From: Lachnospiraceae bacterium
Lineage (GTDB): Bacteria > Bacillota > Clostridia > Lachnospirales > Lachnospiraceae
DNA: 6,163 nucleotides
Direction of reading: 5' to 3'
Assembly (NCBI GenBank): GCA_003542935.1
Contig: DPJQ01000164.1
Coordinates: forward strand, 566 to 6,728
Positions within the stretch are counted from its first letter, which is position 1. Every line of letters begins with the position of its first letter. The notes under the pieces are model-generated. The model saw only the letters and a program-made list of their open reading frames with translations, did not search any database and was not told the origin of the DNA. Below, piece after piece: positions 1 through 6,046 of this stretch. Both the position numbers and the translations under genes were made by a program.

Positions 1-444
1 AATGTGACGGAATCTCTGGACAAGATGGTGGAGAGCCTTGATATCCGGAATGTGTGCGATATGATGCGGGAAGCGGTAAACGTGCTGGTGCCGGAGAGGA
101 GGGAGGCGGCCACGGACTCCATGAAAGCTATTGTACAGGAAGCCGCGGCATGGATCGATAAGCATTTTTATGAGGAACTGACGCTGACCACGCTGGCGGA
201 ACAGTTCCATGTGGAGCATTCCTATTTTTCGAGAGTGTTCAGGCAGGAGATCGGGGAGAGCCCGGTTCTCTATATTACAAACAGGAGGATGGAGAGGGCG
301 AAACAGTATATTCAGGAGGGGAAAAAGAATCTGACAGAAGTTGCCTTTATGGTGGGATATGACGATTATACTTATTTCAGCAGAGTGTTTCGGAAAAATG
401 CCGGGATGAGCCCGCGGGAGTACAGGAGCCGGTTTTTTGGATGA
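1..444 (+). CDS. AraC/YesN-type transcriptional regulator, C-terminal part (5' end outside window)
   Basis: DNA-binding end of an AraC-family regulator. The frame is open from base 1 and stops at TGA 442-444, giving 147 visible residues. A GTG at 4-6 is possible as a start but has no ribosome site in view, so the gene almost certainly begins upstream. Numbering from the first visible residue, about 1-45 is linker, about 60-82 is the first helix-turn-helix (LTTLAEQFHVEHSYFSRVFR) and about 110-133 the second (LTEVAFMVGYDDYTYFSRVF), followed by the family ending GMSPREYR. The recognition segment YFSRVFR is identical in both halves (75-81 and 125-131). Proteins of this type are either one-component sugar sensors or response regulators with an N-terminal receiver domain; the missing part decides which. 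It sits 148 bases upstream of the sugar transporter operon in the same direction, so it is the likely local activator (inference). No strong terminator follows it. Confidence 0.9.
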   Translation, partial: NVTESLDKMVESLDIRNVCDMMREAVNVLVPERREAATDSMKAIVQEAAAWIDKHFYEELTLTTLAEQFHVEHSYFSRVFRQEIGESPVLYITNRRMERAKQYIQEGKKNLTEVAFMVGYDDYTYFSRVFRKNAGMSPREYRSRFFG

Positions 445-456
445 CACAGACTTTAC

Positions 457-474
457 ATTTTTTTGATAAAAAAT
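457..474. other. All-AT dyad after the regulator gene
   Basis: A 7-bp inverted repeat made only of A and T (457-463 with 468-474, loop 464-467) lies 13 bases past the regulator stop. It has a T-rich left arm but no GC stem, so it is a poor terminator at best. Readthrough from the regulator into the transporter operon is therefore possible. The dyad may simply reflect the AT-richness of this gap. Confidence 0.25.
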
Positions 475-480
475 CCAACT

Positions 481-500
481 AATATTTTCAAATATTTCCT
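481..500. promoter_or_regulatory. Candidate activator-binding region: 10-bp phased direct repeat and palindrome
   Basis: AATATTTTCA (481-490) is followed directly by AATATTTCCT (491-500), matching at 8 of 10 positions in register with one helical turn. The same stretch also contains a perfect 7-bp inverted repeat, AATATTT at 481-487 and AAATATT at 490-496, with a 2-bp spacer. It lies just upstream of where the -35 box should be, a usual place for an AraC-type activator. The stretch is very AT-rich, so chance similarity is a real alternative. Assignment to the regulator at 1-444 is inference. Confidence 0.35.
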
Positions 501-523
501 AATTACTTCCCAAAAGGGTTTAG

Positions 524-529
524 TATAAT
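524..529 (+). promoter_or_regulatory. Promoter -10 box (TATAAT) for the transporter operon
   Basis: A perfect TATAAT lies 63 bases upstream of the binding-protein start codon. At spacings of 15-18 bp the upstream hexamers (AATTAC, ATTACT, TAATTA, TTACTT) do not resemble TTGACA, and there is no TG extension. A good -10 with a missing -35 fits an activator-dependent promoter. The expected transcript start is near 535-537, leaving a leader of about 57 bases. Confidence 0.65.
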
Positions 530-539
530 AAGACCATCA

Positions 540-567
540 GAAAGCGGCAGTTTCAAACGAACTGCCG
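540..567 (+). promoter_or_regulatory. 5' leader hairpin overlapping a partly cre-like sequence
   Basis: CGGCAGTT (545-552) pairs with AACTGCCG (560-567); one G-U pair (553 with 559) extends the stem and the loop is 554-558. It would form within about 10 bases of the predicted mRNA 5' end. An A-rich run follows, not a T-tract, so it is not a terminator. It may stabilise the mRNA or be an operator. Overlapping it, GAAA (540-543), GCG (544-546) and TTTCA (551-555) give a loose match to the CcpA cre pattern with a spacing longer than standard. A site just after the transcript start would suit roadblock repression, but the cre reading is weak. Confidence 0.4.
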
Positions 568-592
568 TAAAAAAGAAAATGGAGGAAGGAAA

Positions 593-1936
593 ATGAAAAA
601 GAAAAGTTTACTGAGTTTACTTTTGGCAACCTGTATGACCGCAGGGCTTCTGGCGGGCTGCGGCAGCACCGAAGCACCGGCCGAGGAAGCGCCGGCAGCG
701 GAGAGCGAGGCACCGGCTGAGGAGAGCACTGAGGAGGAAGCTCCCGCGGCGGAGAGTTCTTCCGACGAACCTGTGACACTGACGGTACTGGCGGGACAGT
801 CCACAACGGACGCGGGCATCGAGGATATGATCGATGAGGCGCTGGCGGCAAAATATCCCGAAGTGACACTGGAGTGGGAATGTGTGGACTGGGGCAACGA
901 TTTCCAGCCGAAGATGCAGCAGTACATGCAGTCCGGCCTGCCCGATATCATGATCGGCAAGGCGCAGGACGTGGCGACCTATGCACCGCAGGGTATTCTG
1001 GGCGAGATCGACAGTACATATCTGGACAAGGGTCTGGATGCGGCGAGAGAGAACGTGACGATTGACGGCAAGACCTACGGCCTTGTATACAACGCACTGT
1101 ACCAGGGCGTTTACTACAACAAGACCATGTTTGCGGAGAACGGCTGGGAAGTGCCGAAGACCCAGGAAGAGCTGCAGGCTATCATCGATGACTGCAACGC
1201 AAAGGGAATCACTCCTTTCGCAAGCCACATGATCGACACCTGGTCCATCGGCAACGTGACAATGCAGTTTATGATGAACGACGTGTTCAACAATGATCCC
1301 ACATGGGGCGACAAGTTCCGCGCAGGCGAAGTTTCCTTTGCGGAGGACGAGGCGGCACAGACAGCTTACCAGTACAACAAGCTGATCTTTGACAACACCT
1401 ATCCCGAGACCTTCTCCACAGAACAGACCGACTGTGATGCGAAGATGGTGCTGGGTGAGGCGGCGATGAAGGTTTCCGGTTCCTGGTCGATTCAGAACTT
1501 CCTGGATATCGATGAGAGCTTTGACTTCGGTATCTTCCCGTTCCCGAACCAGACAGGCGACTCCAAACTGATCTTCGAGCCGAACATCACCATTATGACA
1601 AGCGCGGCCACAGAGCATCAGGATGCGGTCAACAAAGTGCTGGATGTGCTCACATCCGACAAAGAGCTGGCAGTGGAGATTCTGGATTACACGAAGACGG
1701 CTTCCATGCTGAAGGACGTGACTCCTACTTTCACAAATCCCAGCCAGGCAGACATCGATGCTTACGCGGCGGACGGCATGATCGTGGACGTGACTCTGGG
1801 CAACAACCAGCTTGTATGGGGCGGTTTCCAGGAGGAGAACGCGAAGGATATCGCTGCATGGCTGCAGGGTGACGAATCCTTTGAGGACTGCCTGAAAGCT
1901 TCCGACGGCAGAGTGGACGCAAGCAGCGCAAACTAA
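593..1936 (+). CDS. Sugar ABC transporter substrate-binding lipoprotein (MsmE/UgpB-like)
   Basis: Extracellular solute-binding protein that captures a sugar or oligosaccharide and delivers it to the two permeases downstream. The 447 residues begin with MKKKS, a hydrophobic signal segment (about 6-21) and the lipobox LAGC, so Cys23 should be lipidated and anchor the protein to the outer face of the membrane. Residues 24-60 form a low-complexity Ala/Glu/Pro/Ser tether with two related blocks (28-38 and 40-55). The folded part follows, with the family signatures GLPDIM (115-120) and GKTYGLVYNALYQGVYYNK (159-177). The start is fixed by GGAGG at 581-585, 7 bases before ATG. Asparagine is written AAC in 19 of 21 cases, unlike the GH36 gene at the end of the operon, where AAT is common; this fits very high expression. 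It is the first gene after the promoter and is followed by a terminator-like hairpin. The exact sugar cannot be told from sequence; an alpha-galactoside is suggested by the downstream GH36 gene. Confidence 0.95.
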   Translation: MKKKSLLSLLLATCMTAGLLAGCGSTEAPAEEAPAAESEAPAEESTEEEAPAAESSSDEPVTLTVLAGQSTTDAGIEDMIDEALAAKYPEVTLEWECVDWGNDFQPKMQQYMQSGLPDIMIGKAQDVATYAPQGILGEIDSTYLDKGLDAARENVTIDGKTYGLVYNALYQGVYYNKTMFAENGWEVPKTQEELQAIIDDCNAKGITPFASHMIDTWSIGNVTMQFMMNDVFNNDPTWGDKFRAGEVSFAEDEAAQTAYQYNKLIFDNTYPETFSTEQTDCDAKMVLGEAAMKVSGSWSIQNFLDIDESFDFGIFPFPNQTGDSKLIFEPNITIMTSAATEHQDAVNKVLDVLTSDKELAVEILDYTKTASMLKDVTPTFTNPSQADIDAYAADGMIVDVTLGNNQLVWGGFQEENAKDIAAWLQGDESFEDCLKASDGRVDASSAN

Positions 1937-1946
1937 AGCGGCAGGT

Positions 1947-1979
1947 AAGAGGGGAGAAGCGCAGGCTTTTCCCCTTTTT
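1947..1979 (+). terminator. Intercistronic stem-loop with T-tract (probable partial terminator)
   Basis: A 14-bp stem including two G-U pairs is formed by 1947-1960 and 1965-1978, closed by a GCAG loop (1961-1964). Its core is GGGG (1951-1954) with CCCC (1971-1974), and T residues at 1975-1979 follow the GC core. It lies 10 bases after the binding-protein stop codon and 37 bases before the first permease start, with no clear new promoter in between. The best reading is a leaky intrinsic terminator, or a 3'-end stabiliser, that makes binding-protein mRNA more abundant than permease mRNA. Confidence 0.75.
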
Positions 1980-2015
1980 GATATCGGAGAGGTATGGAGA
2001 GAGGGATATGGGTCT

Positions 2016-2909
2016 ATGAATGAGAAAAAGAAAATAAGCTATATGGAAAAAAAGATGTCCAGGCAGTACTTTCTGATGGTGCTCCCCGGTTTTATTATTT
2101 TTACGATAGGGCTGATCGTGCCGTTGATACTGGCTGTGCGCTATTCTTTCACAAGCTGGGACGGCATGACGGTGGAGAAGCCTTTTGTCGGTTTTAAGAA
2201 TTACATTGATCTGATGAAAGACTCGGAGTTTCGGAATGCGTGGTGGTTCACGCTGCGCTTTACGATCTGGAATACGATCATTCAGAACGTGGTGGCGCTT
2301 CTGTTTGCGGTGGCTCTTGACAGCGGCATCAAGGCCCAGAAGGTCTACAGGACAGTGCTGTTTGTGCCCTGTCTGATCAGTGCGCTGGTGGTGGGCTTTG
2401 TGTGGATGAAGATGTTCTCCAACGTGCTGCCGGCGCTGAACGATGTGCTCGGAACCAATATCAACTTCCTGCTTCTGGGGGAGAAGAAGACGGTGTTGCA
2501 GGGACTTCTGATCGCCAACAACTGGCAGTGGATCGGCTACTGGATGTTGATTTATCTGGCGGGGCTGCAGTCCGTGCCCGGGGATCTTCACGAGGCGGCG
2601 AAGGTGGACGGCGCGGGGCCGGTGAGCCGGTTTATCAATGTGACGCTGCCGATGCTGGCGCCGGCTATCACGATCTGTGTGGTTGGCATCACCACCGGAT
2701 CCCTGAAAGTGTATGATCTGCTTGTGTCTTCCACGAAGGGTGGTCCGGGCAGAGCGTCCACATCCGTGATCTATCAGACTTACACCACGGCCATCAACGG
2801 CAGACAGTACGGCTACGGCTGCGCCATGTCGGTGACGTTGGTGCTGGTGCTTCTTTTAGTGGCGATGATTCAGGTGAAGGGACTGAAAAAGAAGGAGGTG
2901 CAGGTGTAA
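2016..2909 (+). CDS. Sugar ABC transporter permease, MsmF/UgpA (MalF-type) family
   Basis: First of two inner-membrane subunits that form the sugar channel. The 297 residues have a basic N-terminus and about six hydrophobic segments, near 20-42, 79-102, 111-131, 160-184, 212-230 and 268-287. The cytoplasmic EAA loop that docks onto the ATPase is clear at 193-212 (EAAKVDGAGPVSRFINVTLP), as is the conserved GGPGRAST region (242-249). The length is normal for the family. ATG at 2016 has a GAGGG at 2001-2005, 10 bases upstream, which is only a moderate ribosome site; Met10 and Met14 are possible but lack better sites. The gene follows the terminator-like hairpin and its stop codon overlaps the next start, so the two permeases are made together. 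It pairs with the downstream permease and needs an ATPase not encoded here. Confidence 0.95.
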   Translation: MNEKKKISYMEKKMSRQYFLMVLPGFIIFTIGLIVPLILAVRYSFTSWDGMTVEKPFVGFKNYIDLMKDSEFRNAWWFTLRFTIWNTIIQNVVALLFAVALDSGIKAQKVYRTVLFVPCLISALVVGFVWMKMFSNVLPALNDVLGTNINFLLLGEKKTVLQGLLIANNWQWIGYWMLIYLAGLQSVPGDLHEAAKVDGAGPVSRFINVTLPMLAPAITICVVGITTGSLKVYDLLVSSTKGGPGRASTSVIYQTYTTAINGRQYGYGCAMSVTLVLVLLLVAMIQVKGLKKKEVQV

Positions 2910-2911
2910 TG
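2892..2911 (+). promoter_or_regulatory. Near-consensus ribosome site and one-base stop/start overlap
   Basis: AAGGAGGTG at 2892-2900 lies inside the end of the first permease gene, 8 bases before the ATG at 2909. The stop TAA (2907-2909) and the start ATG (2909-2911) share one base. This is the strongest ribosome site in the window; it fixes the second permease start and points to translational coupling that keeps the two permeases in equal amounts. Confidence 0.85.
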
Positions 2912-3781
2912 AGTATCGTGAAGAAAAAAAAGGAAAAAGAGTTTGTGCCTTCCCAGCCCTATACAAAAGGGACTCTTGTGGTGCAGATCATTATGACGGC
3001 AGCGGCGCTTCTGTTTATCGCCCCGCTGTTTATCATACTGAACTATTCCTTTAAGGGGAAGAGAGAGCTGTATCTGAGCAGCCCGCTGGCTCTGCCGGAG
3101 AGCCTGAATTTTGACAACTATGCGGCGGCTTTCAAGAAGCTGGATCTGGGCACGACTTTCGTGAATACTCTGTTCTACACGGCAGTGAGCGTGCTGATTC
3201 TGGCGCTGCTGTGCGGTATGACGGCCTGGGCGATCGCGAGATGCCACCGGAAATTTTTCAAGTTTGCCTACGTCTATTTTATTGTGGGAATTCTGATTCC
3301 ATATCAGGCGTTATTTTTACCGATCTATATGATCGGCTACAGGCTGAACCTGACAAACACAAGACACGGCATTATTTTCATGTATGTGGCGACGGGGGTT
3401 TCCTTCGGGGTATTTCTGATGAACAGTTTTATGTCCACGGTGCCGCTGGAGCTGGAGGAAGCGGCGAGGATCGACGGCTGTTCCGTGTTCCGCACCTACT
3501 TTTCGGTGGTGCTGCCGCTGTTAAAACCGGCCATGGCGACCCTGGTGATCATGCAGGCCTTTCAGATCTGGAATGATTATCTGTTAGCCAGCCTGTATGT
3601 CAGCAAGAAGCAGTTAAAGACATTGACGGTGGCGATACAGTCCCTGTTTTCGGCCCAGAGCAGCGATTATACCACGGCTATGGCGGCCATTGTGATCTCG
3701 GTACTGCCCATTGCGGTGCTGTTCCTCAGTCTGCAGAAGTACTTTATCAAGGGTATGACTGTGGGAGCGGTGAAAGGGTAA
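2909..3781 (+). CDS. Sugar ABC transporter permease, MsmG/UgpE (MalG-type) family
   Basis: Second membrane subunit of the same importer. The 290 residues have a lysine-rich cytoplasmic start (KKKKEK, 5-10) and about six hydrophobic segments, near 22-46, 84-109, 118-142, 153-173, 205-224 and 257-275. The EAA loop is at 184-203 (EAARIDGCSVFRTYFSVVLP), and the typical family C-terminus reads QKYFIKGMTVGAVKG (276-290). Length and motifs are those of an intact gene. It overlaps the first permease by one base and is followed, after a 56-base gap, by the GH36 enzyme. No ATPase gene follows, so the importer most likely uses a shared MsmX/MsmK-type ATPase from elsewhere in the genome, as is common in Bacillota. 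Confidence 0.95.
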   Translation: MSIVKKKKEKEFVPSQPYTKGTLVVQIIMTAAALLFIAPLFIILNYSFKGKRELYLSSPLALPESLNFDNYAAAFKKLDLGTTFVNTLFYTAVSVLILALLCGMTAWAIARCHRKFFKFAYVYFIVGILIPYQALFLPIYMIGYRLNLTNTRHGIIFMYVATGVSFGVFLMNSFMSTVPLELEEAARIDGCSVFRTYFSVVLPLLKPAMATLVIMQAFQIWNDYLLASLYVSKKQLKTLTVAIQSLFSAQSSDYTTAMAAIVISVLPIAVLFLSLQKYFIKGMTVGAVKG

Positions 3782-3837
3782 GGGCCGGTTTCCTGCGTGG
3801 GGGGACGCTGGGATAAAAACAGGATGGAGAGAAAAAT

Positions 3838-5949
3838 ATGTACGGTATAAAGATATTGAAAGATTATCCCCTGGGGGATATGGTGGCGCGGTATGTGACG
3901 GACGGGGAGGAAAAGCAGGTGGGCCTGATGCTGCTGCCGGCGGATCTGCCTCTGGAAAAGCTCTATGAGAAGGAGGAGGCGGTGGACGCTCTGGTGCAGG
4001 TGAAGCTCACCGGGGATATTTACAATGAGGCCTATGCGCTGGGAAATTCCATGCGGAACGGGGAGAGTGTGAGGAGGCTTGCGCTTCGGGAGCAGCGCAT
4101 GTCGCAGGAGAGCGGGAAGCTTGTGATAGAGACCGTGATGGAGGCGCCGGGGAAATATGAGGTGACACATACTTTGAGCTGGCGACAGGGCGACCCTTAT
4201 GTGCGGATTTTCTGTACCCTGAAAAATACCGGGGAAGAGCCCTTGACCATGGAGATGTTTGAGAGCTTTTCTCTGGGGAATCTCTCTCCCTATCAGGAGG
4301 GGGACGGGCATGAGCAGATGTTTGTGTACCGTGCCCGGAGTGTCTGGAGCCAGGAGGGACGGATGGAGCGGATTCCTGTGGAGGATCTGCAGCTGGAGCC
4401 TGCCTGGGACCCTCACGCGGTGCGCTGTGAAAAGTTTGGCCAGGTGGGGTCCATGCCGGTGAACAGATTCTTTCCGTTTGCGGCCCTGGAGGATGCGGAG
4501 CACCATGTGTTCTGGGGAGCGCAGATCGCCCACAATGCGTCCTGGCAGATGGAAATTTACCGGAAGGATGAGGGGCTTGCGCTCAGCGGCGGTCTTGCGG
4601 ACAGGGATTTCGGGCACTGGATGAAAACCCTGGCGGCAGGGGAGCGCTGCGAGACGCCGGAGGCCATTGTCTCCGCGGCGCACACGGACAGTCTGGATAT
4701 TTTTACAGAGCGGCTGACACGGGCGGCGCTGGAAGGACTTGAGAAGGCGCCGGAATCAGAGCGGAATCTGCCGGTTCTGTTCAATGAGTACTGTACCACC
4801 TGGGGGAACCCTTCCCACGAGAACATTCAGGAAATTCTGCAGCATATCAGGGGAAAAGGGTTTCAGTATTTTGTGATCGACTGCGGCTGGTACAAGGAGG
4901 AGGGAATCCCCTGGGATATCAGTATGGGGGATTATGAGGTGTCAAAGCAGTTGTTTCCGGAGGGGCTGGAGAAGACCGTGCAGGCCATAAAGGACGCGGG
5001 GATGGTGCCGGGGCTGTGGTTTGAGATTGAGAATGTGGGCAGGGCAGCCAGGGCCTATCAGATGGAGGAACACCTGCTGCATAAGGACGGCGCTGTGCTG
5101 ACCAGCTATTTCAGGCGGTTCTGGGATATGCGGGATCCCTGGGTGCAGGAGTATCTGGCGGAGAAAGTGATTGGGACGCTCAAAAAGTACGGTTTCGGCT
5201 ATATGAAGATCGACTACAACGAGACCATCGGCATGGGCTGCGACGGGGCGGAGTCTCTGGGGGAGGGGCTGCGGCAGAATATGGAGGCTTCGACGGACTT
5301 CATCGAGAAGGTGAAGCGGGAGATTCCGGGCATTGTGCTGGAAAACTGTTCCTCCGGCGGACACAGGCTGGAGCCGGGGCTGATGGGGCGGATGAGCATG
5401 GCTTCCTTCTCGGACGCCCATGAATGTCCGGAGATTCCGATTATTGCCGCAAACCTGCACAGGCTGATTCATCCGGCGCAGAGCCAGATCTGGGCGGTGA
5501 TCAGGCAGGAGGATACGATAAAGAGGATCGTCTACTCTGTGGCGAATACGTTCCTCGGGCGAATGTGCATTTCCGGGGATGTGACAAATTTGAGTGAGGA
5601 ACAGTGGAGGGCGATAGATGATGGTATCGCGTTCTATCATAAAATAGCACCTGTTATTAAAAACGGAGTTTCCTTCCGGTTCGGGCCTAAGATAAAGAGC
5701 CTGCGCCATCCCAGGGGCTGGCAGGGGGTTGTCCGCATGAGAGCGGGGATGGACGCCTATGTGACGGTTCATACCTTTGAAAGCGAACTGCCGGAAGTGA
5801 TCGGGATTCCGCTGCCGGAGGGATGCCCGGAGAATATGGCGGAAATATATGCGGCCGGGGAGACTGATCTGTGGATCGAGGATCGTGTCTTGAAGTACAG
5901 GCCTAAGGAGAACTGGGAAGCCATGGCGGTGCGCCTGACAGGCAGGTAG
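3838..5949 (+). CDS. GH36-type alpha-glycosidase (alpha-galactosidase-like), divergent active site
   Basis: Probable cytoplasmic glycosidase that cleaves the imported sugar; no signal peptide is visible. The 703 residues, about the usual GH36 length, split into an N-terminal beta-rich domain (about 1-300), a catalytic barrel (about 310-600) and a small C-terminal domain (about 610-703). Catalytic-region marks are YMKIDYN (455-461; Asp459 as nucleophile), ENCSSGG (502-508) and SFSDAHE (523-529; Asp526 as the candidate acid/base), plus GLWFEIE (392-398). The galactose-binding DDGW of classical alpha-galactosidases reads DCGW here (348-351), and the usual NSWEA-like stretch reads NEYCTTW (316-322). 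Alpha-galactosidase is thus the default name, while the true substrate may differ. The start is supported by GGAGAG at 3826-3831, 6 bases before ATG. The 56-base gap in front holds only a small G-looped hairpin (3792-3811) without a T-tract. It is the last gene before the terminator. Confidence 0.85.
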   Translation: MYGIKILKDYPLGDMVARYVTDGEEKQVGLMLLPADLPLEKLYEKEEAVDALVQVKLTGDIYNEAYALGNSMRNGESVRRLALREQRMSQESGKLVIETVMEAPGKYEVTHTLSWRQGDPYVRIFCTLKNTGEEPLTMEMFESFSLGNLSPYQEGDGHEQMFVYRARSVWSQEGRMERIPVEDLQLEPAWDPHAVRCEKFGQVGSMPVNRFFPFAALEDAEHHVFWGAQIAHNASWQMEIYRKDEGLALSGGLADRDFGHWMKTLAAGERCETPEAIVSAAHTDSLDIFTERLTRAALEGLEKAPESERNLPVLFNEYCTTWGNPSHENIQEILQHIRGKGFQYFVIDCGWYKEEGIPWDISMGDYEVSKQLFPEGLEKTVQAIKDAGMVPGLWFEIENVGRAARAYQMEEHLLHKDGAVLTSYFRRFWDMRDPWVQEYLAEKVIGTLKKYGFGYMKIDYNETIGMGCDGAESLGEGLRQNMEASTDFIEKVKREIPGIVLENCSSGGHRLEPGLMGRMSMASFSDAHECPEIPIIAANLHRLIHPAQSQIWAVIRQEDTIKRIVYSVANTFLGRMCISGDVTNLSEEQWRAIDDGIAFYHKIAPVIKNGVSFRFGPKIKSLRHPRGWQGVVRMRAGMDAYVTVHTFESELPEVIGIPLPEGCPENMAEIYAAGETDLWIEDRVLKYRPKENWEAMAVRLTGR

Positions 5950-6001
5950 GAACCGGACAGCCTGAAAGACAGGAATATGCCTGAACAGAACGGTGTTTGC
6001 G

Positions 6002-6041
6002 GACTGACAGATAACTGCTGTATCAATCTGTCAGTCTTTTT
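6002..6041 (+). terminator. Rho-independent terminator of the operon
   Basis: A perfect 11-bp stem, GACTGACAGAT (6002-6012) with ATCTGTCAGTC (6026-6036), has a 13-base loop and is followed at once by TTTTT (6037-6041) and ATT. It lies 52 bases after the GH36 stop codon. The opposite strand has no T-tract after the stem, so it works only for + strand transcripts. This is the clear end of the transporter-GH36 operon. Confidence 0.92.
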
Positions 6042-6046
6042 ATTAG

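Noticed and set aside
445..592. Riboswitch or T-box in the gap before the binding-protein gene
   Set aside because: The predicted leader is only about 57 bases, with one simple hairpin and no known riboswitch core or terminator.
617..1618. Open frame of 333 codons on the - strand opposite the binding-protein gene
   Set aside because: It is the mirror of a strongly biased + strand gene with clear family motifs; its product is rich in Cys, His, Leu and Arg, resembles no family I know, and no ribosome site is evident.
2008..2019. Tiny upstream reading frame (ATG GGT CTA TGA) overlapping the first permease start
   Set aside because: Three codons that end over the permease ATG could in principle couple translation, but such a short frame arises easily by chance and there is no sign of conservation to use.
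1731..2591. Open frame of 286 codons on the - strand across the operon's first junction
   Set aside because: It spans the terminator hairpin and the ends of two well-supported genes; composition (His, Arg, Pro, Gln rich) is typical of antisense shadow frames.
3792..3811. Hairpin with six-G loop before the GH36 gene as a terminator
   Set aside because: Stem is only four pairs plus a mismatch and two pairs, and no T-tract follows.
3667..4683. Open frame of 338 codons on the - strand across the permease/GH36 junction
   Set aside because: Overlaps two intact conserved genes and has the His/Pro/Arg/Leu-rich composition of an antisense shadow.
4942..5772. Open frame of 276 codons on the - strand inside the GH36 gene
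   Set aside because: Lies wholly opposite the conserved catalytic region of GH36 and resembles no known protein.
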